From: Mycobacterium sp.
Lineage (GTDB): Bacteria; Actinomycetota; Actinomycetes; Mycobacteriales; Mycobacteriaceae
Assembly (NCBI GenBank): GCA_026393245.1
Contig: JAPLAO010000134.1
Span: 1 to 45,972, forward strand
Length of the DNA: 45,972 bases
Direction: 5' to 3'
In this document: one piece after another, positions 27,785 to 36,096 of the stretch
Layout: each line of letters begins with the position of its first letter
Numbering within the stretch: position 1 is the stretch's first letter
Position numbers and translations under genes: made by a program
Notes under the pieces: generated by a model
Database searches by the model: none
The model's input: the letters and a program-made list of their open reading frames with translations, nothing else
Told to the model about the DNA's origin: nothing

Positions 27785-28279
27785 TCAGCGCGGCACATGG
27801 AATGACGCCAACTCGGCGCCGTTGAGTTCCAATGCCGTCCAGCCTGCCGGCACCTTCAGTACCGCGATCCCCGACGTCGGGAACTTCATCTCGATCCGCC
27901 CGACCGCGTCTGCGTTACTCGCCGGGCGCGCGGCCAGTCCGAGGGCTACCTGGCTCACCGTGGGTTCATGGCCGACGACCAGCAGGGTGGCGACGTCGTT
28001 ATCGACCCGGTTGATCTGATCAAGCATCGCCCCGACGGTGGCGTCATAGAGCTGTTGCAGGTAACTCACCGGAGCGGCGATACCGGTTCGGTCCAGGGTC
28101 TGCCGGGTGCGCACCGCGGTCGAGCACAGCGCCGCGTCGATCGCGGGCAGTGTCGAGCGCAACCAGTCGCCGGCCAGAGCGGCCTCCCGGATCCCGCGCG
28201 CGGCCAGCGGCCGGTCATGGTCGGCCACGCCCGCCGGGTAGTCGGACTTTGCATGCCGCATCAGCACCAGGGTTCTCAT
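27785..28279 (-). CDS. SixA-type phosphohistidine phosphatase / histidine phosphatase superfamily (Rv1276c-like)
   Basis: A 164-residue branch-1 histidine phosphatase. The RHG motif is LMRHAKSDYP near the N-terminus (catalytic His at residue 9) and the second His is in VVGHEPTVSQ. Size and motif fit SixA-type phosphohistidine phosphatases; the actual substrate is unknown. The ATG at 28279 is fixed by TAACCT lying exactly 7 nt upstream (minus strand, 28292-28287), a leaderless promoter. It is divergent from the SbcD-like gene. Confidence 0.9.
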   Translation of the reverse strand: MRTLVLMRHAKSDYPAGVADHDRPLAARGIREAALAGDWLRSTLPAIDAALCSTAVRTRQTLDRTGIAAPVSYLQQLYDATVGAMLDQINRVDNDVATLLVVGHEPTVSQVALGLAARPASNADAVGRIEMKFPTSGIAVLKVPAGWTALELNGAELASFHVPR

Positions 28280-28286
28280 TCGTCCC

Positions 28287-28292
28287 AGGTTA
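28287..28292 (-). promoter_or_regulatory. leaderless -10 of the SixA-like gene (TAACCT)
   Basis: On the minus strand TAACCT is followed by 7 nt and ATG at 28279. This supports the short start over an open frame extending further upstream. Confidence 0.5.
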
Positions 28293-28384
28293 GGGCACTC
28301 GCCGGGCGAGGCTCCCGGAGTTGTCGGACCCCGGTCATACACTCGCGCCAGGGTTGCAGCATCAGGGGAGAAAGGGTTGGGGGA

Positions 28385-29530
28385 ATGCGCTTTATTCACA
28401 CGGCCGACTGGCAACTCGGGATGACCCGGCACTTTCTAGACGACGACGCCCAACCGCGGTATTCGGCTGCGCGGCGTGATGCGGTCGCAGGGTTGGGCGC
28501 GCTCGCGCAACGGACCGGCGCGGAGTTCGTGGTGGTGGCCGGCGATGTGTTCGACGCCAATCAGTTGGCGCCGAAGGTGATCAGCCAGTCGCTTGCAGCC
28601 ATGGGTCGCATCGAGGTTCCGGTGTACCTGTTGCCCGGCAACCACGATCCGCTTGATGCCTCGTCGGTGTACACCAGCAAGCAGTTCCGCACAGAGTGTC
28701 CGGGCAACGTGGTGGTGCTCGACCGCGCAGGTGTATTCAAAGTGCGTCCAGGCTTGGAGATCGTGGCCGCACCGTGGCGCTCGAAGCGGCCCACCACCGA
28801 TTTGGCCGCCGAGGTGCTGGCTGACCTTCCCGCCGACGGCACGGCGCGGATTCTGCTGGCGCACGGCGCCGTCGATGTCCTCGATCCGGACCGCAACAAC
28901 GTCGCTGCGATCCGGATGGCCGCGGTGACTGCGGCCCTCGAATGCTCGGCTGTGCACTATGTGGCACTGGGCGACAGGCACTCCCGCACGGAGGTTGGTG
29001 GCAGCGGTCGCGTCTGGTACTCCGGTTCGCCGGAGGTCACCAACTATGACCACCGCGAACTCGATTCCGGTCACGTGCTGCTGATCGATATGGATCTCGA
29101 TGACCCCGCGCATCCGGTCACCGTGGAACCTCACACCGTCGGCACGTGGCGCTTCCTCACCATCGCCGCAGATCTGAACAACGACAGCGATATCGCCGCG
29201 CTCGACGCCAGACTCGAGGCACTGCCCGGCAAGGACCGCACCGTGGTGCAGTTGGCGCTCAAGGGCACGGTCACTATCACCGAGCAGGCTGAATTGGACC
29301 TCTGCATCGAGAAGTACTTGCGGCTCTTCGCCGGCTTGGATAACTGGGAGCGCCACACCGAGTTGGCAGTAATGCCCGCCGACGAGGAGTTCGACAATCT
29401 TGGCATCGGCGGATTCGCCGCCGACGCTGTCGCCGAACTGGTCGAGACCGCTCGCTCCGAGGGGTCTGACGCACAGACCGCGCGCGGAGCGTTGGCACTG
29501 CTGCTGCGGCTGTGGAAGGGCGTCGAGTGA
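28385..29530 (+). CDS. SbcD/Mre11-like metallophosphoesterase with altered metal ligands (Rv1277-like)
   Basis: A 381-residue calcineurin-like phosphoesterase. Motifs in order: HTADWQLG (residues 5-12), VVAGDVFDAN, LPGNHDPLD, LAHGAVDVL and LGDRHSRTEV followed by WYSGSPEVTNYD. In Mre11/SbcD the first motif is DxH and the last GHxH. Here the first His is Gln10 and the first His of GHxH is Asp, so two metal ligands differ. The ATG at 28385 is preceded by a purine-rich Shine-Dalgarno region. It overlaps the next gene by 4 nt (GTGA) and surely works with it. The likely role is DNA end processing or repair, by analogy only. Confidence 0.88.
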   Translation: MRFIHTADWQLGMTRHFLDDDAQPRYSAARRDAVAGLGALAQRTGAEFVVVAGDVFDANQLAPKVISQSLAAMGRIEVPVYLLPGNHDPLDASSVYTSKQFRTECPGNVVVLDRAGVFKVRPGLEIVAAPWRSKRPTTDLAAEVLADLPADGTARILLAHGAVDVLDPDRNNVAAIRMAAVTAALECSAVHYVALGDRHSRTEVGGSGRVWYSGSPEVTNYDHRELDSGHVLLIDMDLDDPAHPVTVEPHTVGTWRFLTIAADLNNDSDIAALDARLEALPGKDRTVVQLALKGTVTITEQAELDLCIEKYLRLFAGLDNWERHTELAVMPADEEFDNLGIGGFAADAVAELVETARSEGSDAQTARGALALLLRLWKGVE

Positions 29531-32154
29531 TCCTGCATCGGCTGCGGTTGAAAAACTTCCGCGGTATCGCCGACCGCGAGATCAACTTCCCCGACCGTGG
29601 GGTTGTGGTGGTCTGCGGCCCCAACGAGATCGGCAAGTCGTCGATGCTCGAGGCGCTCGGCCTGCTGCTCGAGCAGAAGGATAGCTCGGCCAAGCAGACG
29701 GTCTTGGCGGTCAAGCCCGTCCACGGTGACGTCGGCACCGAGGTGAGCGCCGAAATCAGCACCGGTCCCTACCGGTTCGTCTACCGCAAGCGTTTCCACA
29801 AAAAGCGCCTCACCGAACTCAGCGTCACCGCGCCCAGCCATGAGCAGCTCACCGGTGACGAGGCGCACAATCGGGTCCGCGCCATCATTGACGATACTGT
29901 CGACACTGCGCTGTGGGACGCCCAACGGGTACTGCAATCAGACTCCACCAACGCGGTCGATCTGTCGGGCTGCACTGCGTTGACAAACGCACTCGACGCT
30001 GCGGCCGGCGAAGCCACGACCGCTTCGGGCGCCGAAACCTTGCTGATCGACCGCATCGACGCTGAATTCGCGCGCTACTTCACCGAGCGAACCGCCAGGC
30101 CCGCCAGGGAATACAAGGACGCCGTCGGCCGGCTGGAAGCCGCCGAAGAGACGGCGAAAAGCTGTCGAGACGCCATCGCCGACATCGAGGAACGGGTAAA
30201 CCGTCAGGAACGGCTGTGCGCGACCCGCGCCGACCTAGCCGACGCCCTCGCCCCAGCCGCAGCCCGGCGGGTTTCAGCTGAACAGGCGCAGGCTGCACTG
30301 GGCGCACTCGTCGAGAAACTGGAGAAAGCGCGACTGAATGCGGCCGCCGCTATCGCCACCGCCACCGCCTCGGCAGCGGCGCAACAGCAGCGCTTGATGC
30401 AGATTACCGACGTTGCGACGCGCACAACCGCCCTGTCCGACGCGCGCGAAAAACTGACCGCAGCTGAAAAAGAGGAGGCGGCCGCGCATGAGCACGTCGG
30501 TACGGTCGCCGCGCAGTCGGCTTCTGTTACGGCCGCGCGCCAAGGGGCGCAGCTGCGTGTCGATGCCGCTATCGCTGCTCAGAAGTCCTGCGCCGCAAGG
30601 CTGGAGGGCCGTCGGTTCACCGATCAGCTTTCCCAGATCGAGCGCATCCACGCCGAGCGCGCGCAGGTCACCGAGCAGCTTGTGGCCATTACCTTGACCG
30701 GGGAACTGTTCGGCGAGATCCACGACAGTGCAGATTTAGTGGAACTCCTCGAGGCGCAACTGCGCGCCGACGCCGGCGCTGTCGAGTTCACCGCACCGAC
30801 CGACTTGGCGGTCGTAGCCGGCGGCGAGGCGGTGACGCTTGCTGCAGGGCAACCCTGGACGCCCACGCCCTCGGCGCCGCTCACGGTCGAGGTTCCCGGC
30901 GTCATCACGGTGCGCATCGACCCCGGTGCCGGGGTTGCCGACATGCGAACCCGGCTCGATGTCGCGCAGCGCCGCCTTGCCGACGCGTTAATCCTCGGCG
31001 AGGTATCCGACGTGGCGTCTGCGCGTGCCCTGGACAGCCGGCGGCGTGAACTCACCGCCACCGGCAACACGCTGACCGCCACCCGGGATGCGCTCTGCGT
31101 TGGCGTCGACATCGATGCGCTGCGCGCACGGGTGGCCGAGTTCCGTGCTGGTGACCCAGAACCCGAGACCGATCCCACAGCGGCTGCGGCGCAGGCCGAA
31201 GCGGAACTGAGGGTGGCCGGCACGGCGCTCGAGGCCGCCGTGACCGCCGCCAGGGCTCAGACCCAGGCAGCAGACGCCGCCGCGGAAGTGCTGAAGTCGA
31301 CGGTCGACGCCGCCAATATTCTGCGGGAGCGGGCGAAGGCCGCCGAGTCTGAGTTGGCGGATGCGCGTGGTCGACTCGCCCAGTCGCAGGCCGTCGCCTC
31401 CGACGAGCAGGTCACCTCCGTGGCCGCCACCGATGCCGCGGCGCAGGACGCTGCCGGCGAACAGCTGGCCGCGTTGACGGCGGAGTATCAGGCCGGCAAC
31501 CCCGACGACGTAGCCGCCGAACTGGCTGCTGCAATCCGGGCGGAGAAGGATATCGCCGGCGAACTCGCCGCCGCCGACAAGGAGATCGACGCGCTGACCG
31601 CGCAGTGGGAGATCATTGGGGCGGAGGGCCGCCAGGGCCAGCTGGATGACGCCGAGGCTGCGCTACGGCGTATCGCTGCCGAGCATGACGCTGTCCGCGA
31701 TCGCGCCGAGGCCGCCAAATTCTTGCGGACGACCATGATCAAGCACCGCGAGAACATCCAACAGCGCTACGTGGAACCGTTTCGGACTGAACTGGAACGG
31801 CTGGGGCGCATCGTGTTTCAGAACGAGTCCGTCAAACTGGACATCAACCCAGACCTGTCCATCGAGTCGCGCACACTCGATGGGCGCACCGTTCCCTACG
31901 GCTCGCTGTCCACCGGCACCAGGGAACAACTGGCCATCATGGTGCGACTGACCGGTGCCGCAATGGTGGCGGATGCGGACACCGTCCCCGTGGTTATCGA
32001 CGACGCACTCGGATTTGCCGACCCGGATCGGCTGATCAGCATGGGCGAGGTGTTCAACTCAGTCGGCGAGCGCGGTCAGGTGATCCTGCTGACCTGTCAG
32101 CCAGACCGCTACAGCGGTGTCCGAAACGCGACAGTCATCGAATTGCTGACGTGA
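29527..32154 (+). CDS. SbcC/Rad50-like AAA ATPase without zinc hook (Rv1278-like)
   Basis: An 875-residue coiled-coil ATPase. The N-terminal ATPase half has VVVCGPNEIGKSSMLEALGL (Walker A). The central 550 residues are Ala/Glu/Arg/Gln-rich heptad-like coiled coil with a globular insert at about 420-490. The C-terminal half has the signature YGSLSTGTREQLAIMVRL, Walker B VPVVIDDALGFADPDR and the end motif VILLTCQPDRY. No CxxC motif is present, so the zinc hook that joins Rad50/SbcC dimers is missing; the layout is nearer to YhaN-type proteins. The GTG start at 29527 overlaps the phosphoesterase stop, giving a two-gene unit. Confidence 0.9.
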   Translation: MILHRLRLKNFRGIADREINFPDRGVVVVCGPNEIGKSSMLEALGLLLEQKDSSAKQTVLAVKPVHGDVGTEVSAEISTGPYRFVYRKRFHKKRLTELSVTAPSHEQLTGDEAHNRVRAIIDDTVDTALWDAQRVLQSDSTNAVDLSGCTALTNALDAAAGEATTASGAETLLIDRIDAEFARYFTERTARPAREYKDAVGRLEAAEETAKSCRDAIADIEERVNRQERLCATRADLADALAPAAARRVSAEQAQAALGALVEKLEKARLNAAAAIATATASAAAQQQRLMQITDVATRTTALSDAREKLTAAEKEEAAAHEHVGTVAAQSASVTAARQGAQLRVDAAIAAQKSCAARLEGRRFTDQLSQIERIHAERAQVTEQLVAITLTGELFGEIHDSADLVELLEAQLRADAGAVEFTAPTDLAVVAGGEAVTLAAGQPWTPTPSAPLTVEVPGVITVRIDPGAGVADMRTRLDVAQRRLADALILGEVSDVASARALDSRRRELTATGNTLTATRDALCVGVDIDALRARVAEFRAGDPEPETDPTAAAAQAEAELRVAGTALEAAVTAARAQTQAADAAAEVLKSTVDAANILRERAKAAESELADARGRLAQSQAVASDEQVTSVAATDAAAQDAAGEQLAALTAEYQAGNPDDVAAELAAAIRAEKDIAGELAAADKEIDALTAQWEIIGAEGRQGQLDDAEAALRRIAAEHDAVRDRAEAAKFLRTTMIKHRENIQQRYVEPFRTELERLGRIVFQNESVKLDINPDLSIESRTLDGRTVPYGSLSTGTREQLAIMVRLTGAAMVADADTVPVVIDDALGFADPDRLISMGEVFNSVGERGQVILLTCQPDRYSGVRNATVIELLT

Positions 32155-32167
32155 ACCTGTTCCCGAG

Positions 32168-32230
32168 TTAGTCGGCTAGCGTCAGCACCTCGTCGAAGCC
32201 GGCGATCAGGCCGCCGCGGACGCCGGCCAT
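32168..32230 (-). pseudogene. possible 3'-end remnant of a truncated gene
   Basis: On the minus strand, 20 codons and a TAA stop read MAGVRGGLIAGFDEVLTLAD. Nearly all third positions are G or C, as in real mycobacterial genes. The coding-like signal stops exactly where the AT-rich promoter of the XRE gene begins. I interpret it as the cut-off C-terminus of a gene interrupted by the XRE-nucleotidyltransferase cassette or by a deletion. No matching N-terminal part is visible to the right of the cassette. It could be chance. Confidence 0.35.
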
Positions 32231-32234
32231 GGAT

Positions 32235-32250
32235 ATAACATTTCTGTTAT
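32235..32250 (+). promoter_or_regulatory. operator/promoter of the XRE-nucleotidyltransferase cassette
   Basis: The perfect inverted repeat ATAACA, TTTC, TGTTAT stands out as an AT-rich island. It overlaps a TATAAC hexamer (32234-32239) and abuts TATGTT (32248-32253), which is 7 nt before the ATG at 32261. It is a natural binding site for the XRE-type protein encoded immediately downstream. Confidence 0.6.
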
Positions 32251-32260
32251 GTTAGGCGGC

Positions 32261-32581
32261 ATGGCTGCCTATGGTGCTCAGTTGATCCGCGAGGCCCGGC
32301 AGCGTGCGGGCCTGACTCAAACCGAGCTGGCCAGCAGGGCTGGTCTGCTGCAGCCCGCTATCGCACGCTGGGAAGCGGGCCGCAGCGCGGTCAGTCTCGA
32401 CGACGTCGTCCGGATCGTTCGTTTGTGCGGATTGGATCTGGAGTTCCACATCGTCGAGCGCGACAGCAGCGACATGGCCCAAGCGGTCCGCCTGGCCACG
32501 CTGTCGGGCCAGCAGCGGTTGGATCGCCACGCCAAGGTGATCCGACAGCTTGGTGTGTTGCGCCAAGTGGGGCGGTCCTGA
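32261..32581 (+). CDS. XRE-family helix-turn-helix protein (antitoxin-like)
   Basis: From the ATG at 32261 the protein has 106 residues. The HTH is unmistakable: LIREARQRAGLTQTELASRAG, then LLQPAIARWEAGRSAVSLDDV. The C-terminal part (SGQQRLDRHAKVIRQLGVL) is helical and may contact the partner. I chose 32261 because TATGTT lies 7 nt upstream (leaderless) and AGGCGGC directly precedes it. An ATG at 32249 adds four residues but would sit inside the operator palindrome. Followed after 1 nt by the nucleotidyltransferase gene; the pair looks like an antitoxin-toxin module. It is absent from the M. tuberculosis gene order I know. Confidence 0.85.
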   Translation: MAAYGAQLIREARQRAGLTQTELASRAGLLQPAIARWEAGRSAVSLDDVVRIVRLCGLDLEFHIVERDSSDMAQAVRLATLSGQQRLDRHAKVIRQLGVLRQVGRS

Positions 32582-32582
32582 C

Positions 32583-33065
32583 GTGGACCTTGATCTTGAG
32601 CGGCTGTTCGCGACCCTGTATCGCCACAGGGTGGTCTACGTACTGATCGGCGGGCTGGCCGCGGTGTTTCACGGGTCGCCTTTTCCCACGGAGGACGCTG
32701 ACATCACGCCCGCTACCGACGGTGTCAATCTCACTCGGCTCGCGGCGGCGCTGTCTGAGCTCAACGCACGGATTCGGACCGAATCCGTGCCAGCGGGCCT
32801 GCCGTTCGCGTGCGACGCTCAGGCATTGGCCGGCGCCCAGACATGGAACCTGGTGACCGACGCCGGCGATCTCGACATCGCCTTCCAGCCCTCCGGTACC
32901 CACGGCTACGCCGACTTGCATCGGGGCGCCACCCGCACCGAGCTCTACGACAGCACCGTCGAGATCGCCTCCCTCGGCGATGTGATTCGCTCCAAACAGG
33001 CCGCCAACCGACCCAAGGATCAGCGGGTCCTACCCACGTTGCGCGAACTCCTGGCGAAGGGATGA
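32583..33065 (+). CDS. nucleotidyltransferase-fold protein (toxin-like partner of the XRE gene)
   Basis: A 160-residue minimal nucleotidyltransferase. The core motif is YVLIGGLAAVFHGSPFPTED followed by ADI: a Gly-Gly helix start and a DxD-type metal pair. A third carboxylate lies in GDLDIAFQP, and a C-terminal helix reads RSKQAANRPKDQRVLPTLRE. This pattern resembles the DUF6036/AbiEii-like group of small nucleotidyltransferases, some of which are toxins that modify tRNA. Acceptor and nucleotide are unknown. The GTG at 32583 lies 1 nt after the XRE stop (TGA, C, GTG), so expression is coupled. The TA role is inferred from architecture. Confidence 0.8.
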   Translation: MDLDLERLFATLYRHRVVYVLIGGLAAVFHGSPFPTEDADITPATDGVNLTRLAAALSELNARIRTESVPAGLPFACDAQALAGAQTWNLVTDAGDLDIAFQPSGTHGYADLHRGATRTELYDSTVEIASLGDVIRSKQAANRPKDQRVLPTLRELLAKG

Positions 33066-33148
33066 ACGCGCGTGCCGCCGCCGCGCCGACATCATCACCG
33101 GTTCATCCCCGCCAGCGCGGGACTTTGTTCCCTTGGCACAATCGGCAG

Positions 33149-34384
33149 ATGACTCCGGCTGGTTCGATCGCCAACCGCCGCTACCGACAGTTGGCCGCAC
33201 TACCGGGCGTCGCCTCGATCCGGCGGCCCATGACGCCGGGCGCCGACGAGCGGTTCGACCTGCATTACGTACGCACCGGACCGGTGAGCCCGACGCCGTC
33301 GGTGATCATCCCCGGCGGCCCCGGCATGGCGTCCATCGGTCCCTATCAAGGCTTTCGGAGGCGGGCAGCCGAGAGGGGCCTCGATGTCATCATGGTTGAG
33401 CATCGAGGCGTCGGGATGTCGCGGCGCGATGACTCCGGCGCCGACCTTCCGTCGGAGTCGTTGACCATCACTGCGGTCCTCGACGATATCGCCGCGGTGC
33501 TTGATGACGCCGGTGTCGACACCGCTGTGGTCTACGGAGCCTCCTACGGAAGCTACCTGGCAGCCGGCATGGGGGTGCGGCACCGGGATCGGGTGCACGC
33601 CATGGTGTTGGATTCTCCGCTGTTAGACCACAATGACTTTCAAGTCGTCCGACATGCTTGCCGGGAACTGCTGTGGCATGACGACTCGGCACTGGCAGCC
33701 AAGGTTCGGGCGCTGACCGAGGCCGACTCGTTCGGGCCCGCGGACCTGACAATCGCGGCAGGTATCTACGGCATCGGTGGCGCCGATCTCCTCGGGCACC
33801 ACCTCGACCTGCTCCTCGACGGACGGCGCCTGCTGTGGTCGGCGATGCGGCTCGTCACCGTGAGCGTGGCACACCGGAAAGTGTTGTTCCACAACGAATC
33901 CGACCTCGTCGCACCGATCGGATTTCGCGAACTGAACTTCGCCGGAATCCCGGACGGGCTACCCCTGGACACTGCACTCACCTGGCGTGGGGTGCCGGCG
34001 GCCGCCATCGGGTTTGAGGCAGAGCCCTTCGACCTCGTCGCAGAGATGCCCGGGTTCGGGTGGCCCACGGTGGTGGTGTCCGGCGGGCGCGACCTCGTTA
34101 CGCCGGCGGCCGTGGCGCAGCGGATCGCTGAACTGGTGCCGGCGTCGACAATGGTTTCGTTGCCGACTGCCGCACACAGCATCCTGGACTCCCAGGATGA
34201 GGCCGCACTGCGGATCCTCGCAGCAGTGGCGGGCGGTCGAGCAGAATCGCTGCCGGCGCAGGCGGATAGTCTCGATCGACTGTCGGCGGGTACGTCGGTG
34301 AGGTTGGCCAGGCCAGCACTGGCCGCAGCGGCCCGGCTGGCGGCCGCGCTACCGCGGTTCGGCGTAACGCGCGCTATTTCATGA
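33149..34384 (+). CDS. alpha/beta hydrolase, S33 prolyl-aminopeptidase-like
   Basis: A 411-residue hydrolase of the S33 peptidase group. Motifs: oxyanion loop VIIPGGPGMAS, EHRGVGMSRR (like DQRGxGxS), nucleophile elbow VVYGASYGSYLA, acid VVSGGRDLVTP and catalytic His in TAAHSILDSQ. The family cleaves N-terminal proline or other residues from small peptides. It converges with oppA (11-bp overlap of 3' ends), so a peptidase stands beside a peptide importer, which suggests use of imported peptides. The ATG at 33149 was chosen because it precedes the first family-like residues; there is a CACAAT element 6 nt upstream but no clear ribosome site, so the start is uncertain. Confidence 0.85.
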   Translation: MTPAGSIANRRYRQLAALPGVASIRRPMTPGADERFDLHYVRTGPVSPTPSVIIPGGPGMASIGPYQGFRRRAAERGLDVIMVEHRGVGMSRRDDSGADLPSESLTITAVLDDIAAVLDDAGVDTAVVYGASYGSYLAAGMGVRHRDRVHAMVLDSPLLDHNDFQVVRHACRELLWHDDSALAAKVRALTEADSFGPADLTIAAGIYGIGGADLLGHHLDLLLDGRRLLWSAMRLVTVSVAHRKVLFHNESDLVAPIGFRELNFAGIPDGLPLDTALTWRGVPAAAIGFEAEPFDLVAEMPGFGWPTVVVSGGRDLVTPAAVAQRIAELVPASTMVSLPTAAHSILDSQDEAALRILAAVAGGRAESLPAQADSLDRLSAGTSVRLARPALAAAARLAAALPRFGVTRAIS

Positions 34385-36086
34385 AACCGATTGTGCTGTA
34401 GTCCAAGTCGCCCACGCCGGCCGGTCCGAAGTTAGCCAGCTTGCTCAGCACCGCCACATTGCCCGGCGACTGGTAGAGCGCCAGACTGAAGACCTCTTCC
34501 CAGAGCATTCTGTCCACGTCGTTAGCCAGCGCGCGGGCCTTCGCCGGGTCCAGCTCGTCGAGCACCTCCTCGACCTTGGCGTCGATCGCCGGTGAGGAGA
34601 TCTTGCCGAAGTTGCTCTCCGCGTCGGTGGTGAAAATCTGATTCAAACAGCACAGCGCGAATGCGTCACCCACCCAGGAGAACTGGGTGATATCGAAGTC
34701 GCCGACGTTGACGTAGTTGGTGAAGAACCCGTCGGCGGGCTTGACGTCCAGTTGCAACTTCACCCCGATCTGGGCGAGGTTGCTTTGCGCCACCTGCGCC
34801 ACCTGCCGACCGGTCTGGGAGTCGTAGAGCACATCACGGATCACCAGTGGCTTACCGTCCTTCTCGCGGAACTGGCCGTTGAGCTTCCAGCCGAGGGCGT
34901 CGAGTTCGGTTTTGGCCTTCTCCGGGTCGTAGGCGACGACGGCGCTGTTGTCCTGATAGCCCTCCTGGCCGGCGACGAAGACGTGGTTGCCCAGTGGCGT
35001 GGGATTGTCGACCAGTCCACGCTGGGTCACGCTGACGATGGCCTGGCGGTCGATACCTTTGGCGACGGCCTGCCGTAATGCCTTGTCGGACAGGATCGCA
35101 CCGGTCGCGCCGTTGAAGGTCATGTGATACCAGCTGGGGCCGGGGGCGCGCCGGATCGAGATCCCGTCGGTACTGCGGGCGATCTGCAGTTCATCCAGTG
35201 ACGAGATGCCGGTGGCATCGATGGTCTTGTTCTGCAGTGCCGGAATCCGGGCGGCGTCATCGAGTGCCAGGAATGTGAACGAGTCCAGTATCGGTGGCGT
35301 ACCCCACCATTTCGGGTTGCGGGTCAACGTGATTCGCTGTGCGGTGCGGTCGACATTCGAGACCATGAACGGCCCCGCGGACGGCCCGGGCGTCTCAAGC
35401 TGTCCCTTGTTGAAGACGTCGGGGTCGGTAGTCATGCTCTTGGGCAGGAGCATGGTGTTGCCGGCGAACATGCCGCGCCACTCCGGGTAGTGCTGGGCGA
35501 AGGTCATCACGGCTTGGCGATCGTCGACGCCGCGGGTCACCGATGCCACCCGGTCGGAGCCGTTGGGCGAGGCGATCGCAAACGCTTTGTCCCTACCACT
35601 GGTGGCGTTGATCTGGGCGGCGATGTCTTCCCAGGTGATCGGTGCGCCATCGGACCAGGCGGCCTTCGGATTGATGGTGTAAGTCACCACCTGCGGGTCG
35701 GTTTTGGTCAGCTCCACATTCGTGAAGTAATCCGTGTTGACCTTCATCGACCCGTCGGAGGAGATGACGAACGCCCGCGGCATGGTGGGCCGCAGCACGC
35801 CGGCGGTGTCGGCCAGGTTGCCATCGATGTTGAGGGTGTTGAAATTCGGCGGCATCTCGCCGATGGACAGCCGCAGATTCCCGCCCGAGGCCAGCGTGGC
35901 CGGGTCCTGCGGGTTGGTATCGCTGGCCGATCCGAGTTCGGCGTTACCACCCGCCGACGGGGCGGACTGCTGGCCGGATGAGCAACCGGCCACCACCAGT
36001 GTCGCCGCCATTCCTACCGCGAGCAGACGCAAACTCGCCCTCGTGCGCCGTATTGAGTGCGATTGTGTGTCTGTTCGCATGTTCAC
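34374..36086 (-). CDS. oppA: periplasmic oligopeptide-binding lipoprotein OppA
   Basis: A 570-residue solute-binding lipoprotein of ABC family 5. The signal peptide ends in the lipobox LVVAGCSSGQQ. The mature protein has the family features NLRLSIGEMPPNFNTLNID, TYTINPKAAWSDGAPITWED (the conserved W-SDG-P-T segment) and AYDPEKAKTELDALGWK. It captures peptides outside the membrane and delivers them to OppBC. It is the last gene of oppB-oppC-oppD-oppA, starting 10 nt after the oppD stop. The GTG at 36086 or the ATG two codons later could be used. Confidence 0.93.
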   Translation of the reverse strand: MNMRTDTQSHSIRRTRASLRLLAVGMAATLVVAGCSSGQQSAPSAGGNAELGSASDTNPQDPATLASGGNLRLSIGEMPPNFNTLNIDGNLADTAGVLRPTMPRAFVISSDGSMKVNTDYFTNVELTKTDPQVVTYTINPKAAWSDGAPITWEDIAAQINATSGRDKAFAIASPNGSDRVASVTRGVDDRQAVMTFAQHYPEWRGMFAGNTMLLPKSMTTDPDVFNKGQLETPGPSAGPFMVSNVDRTAQRITLTRNPKWWGTPPILDSFTFLALDDAARIPALQNKTIDATGISSLDELQIARSTDGISIRRAPGPSWYHMTFNGATGAILSDKALRQAVAKGIDRQAIVSVTQRGLVDNPTPLGNHVFVAGQEGYQDNSAVVAYDPEKAKTELDALGWKLNGQFREKDGKPLVIRDVLYDSQTGRQVAQVAQSNLAQIGVKLQLDVKPADGFFTNYVNVGDFDITQFSWVGDAFALCCLNQIFTTDAESNFGKISSPAIDAKVEEVLDELDPAKARALANDVDRMLWEEVFSLALYQSPGNVAVLSKLANFGPAGVGDLDYSTIGFMK

Positions 36087-36096
36087 GGCACTGATG

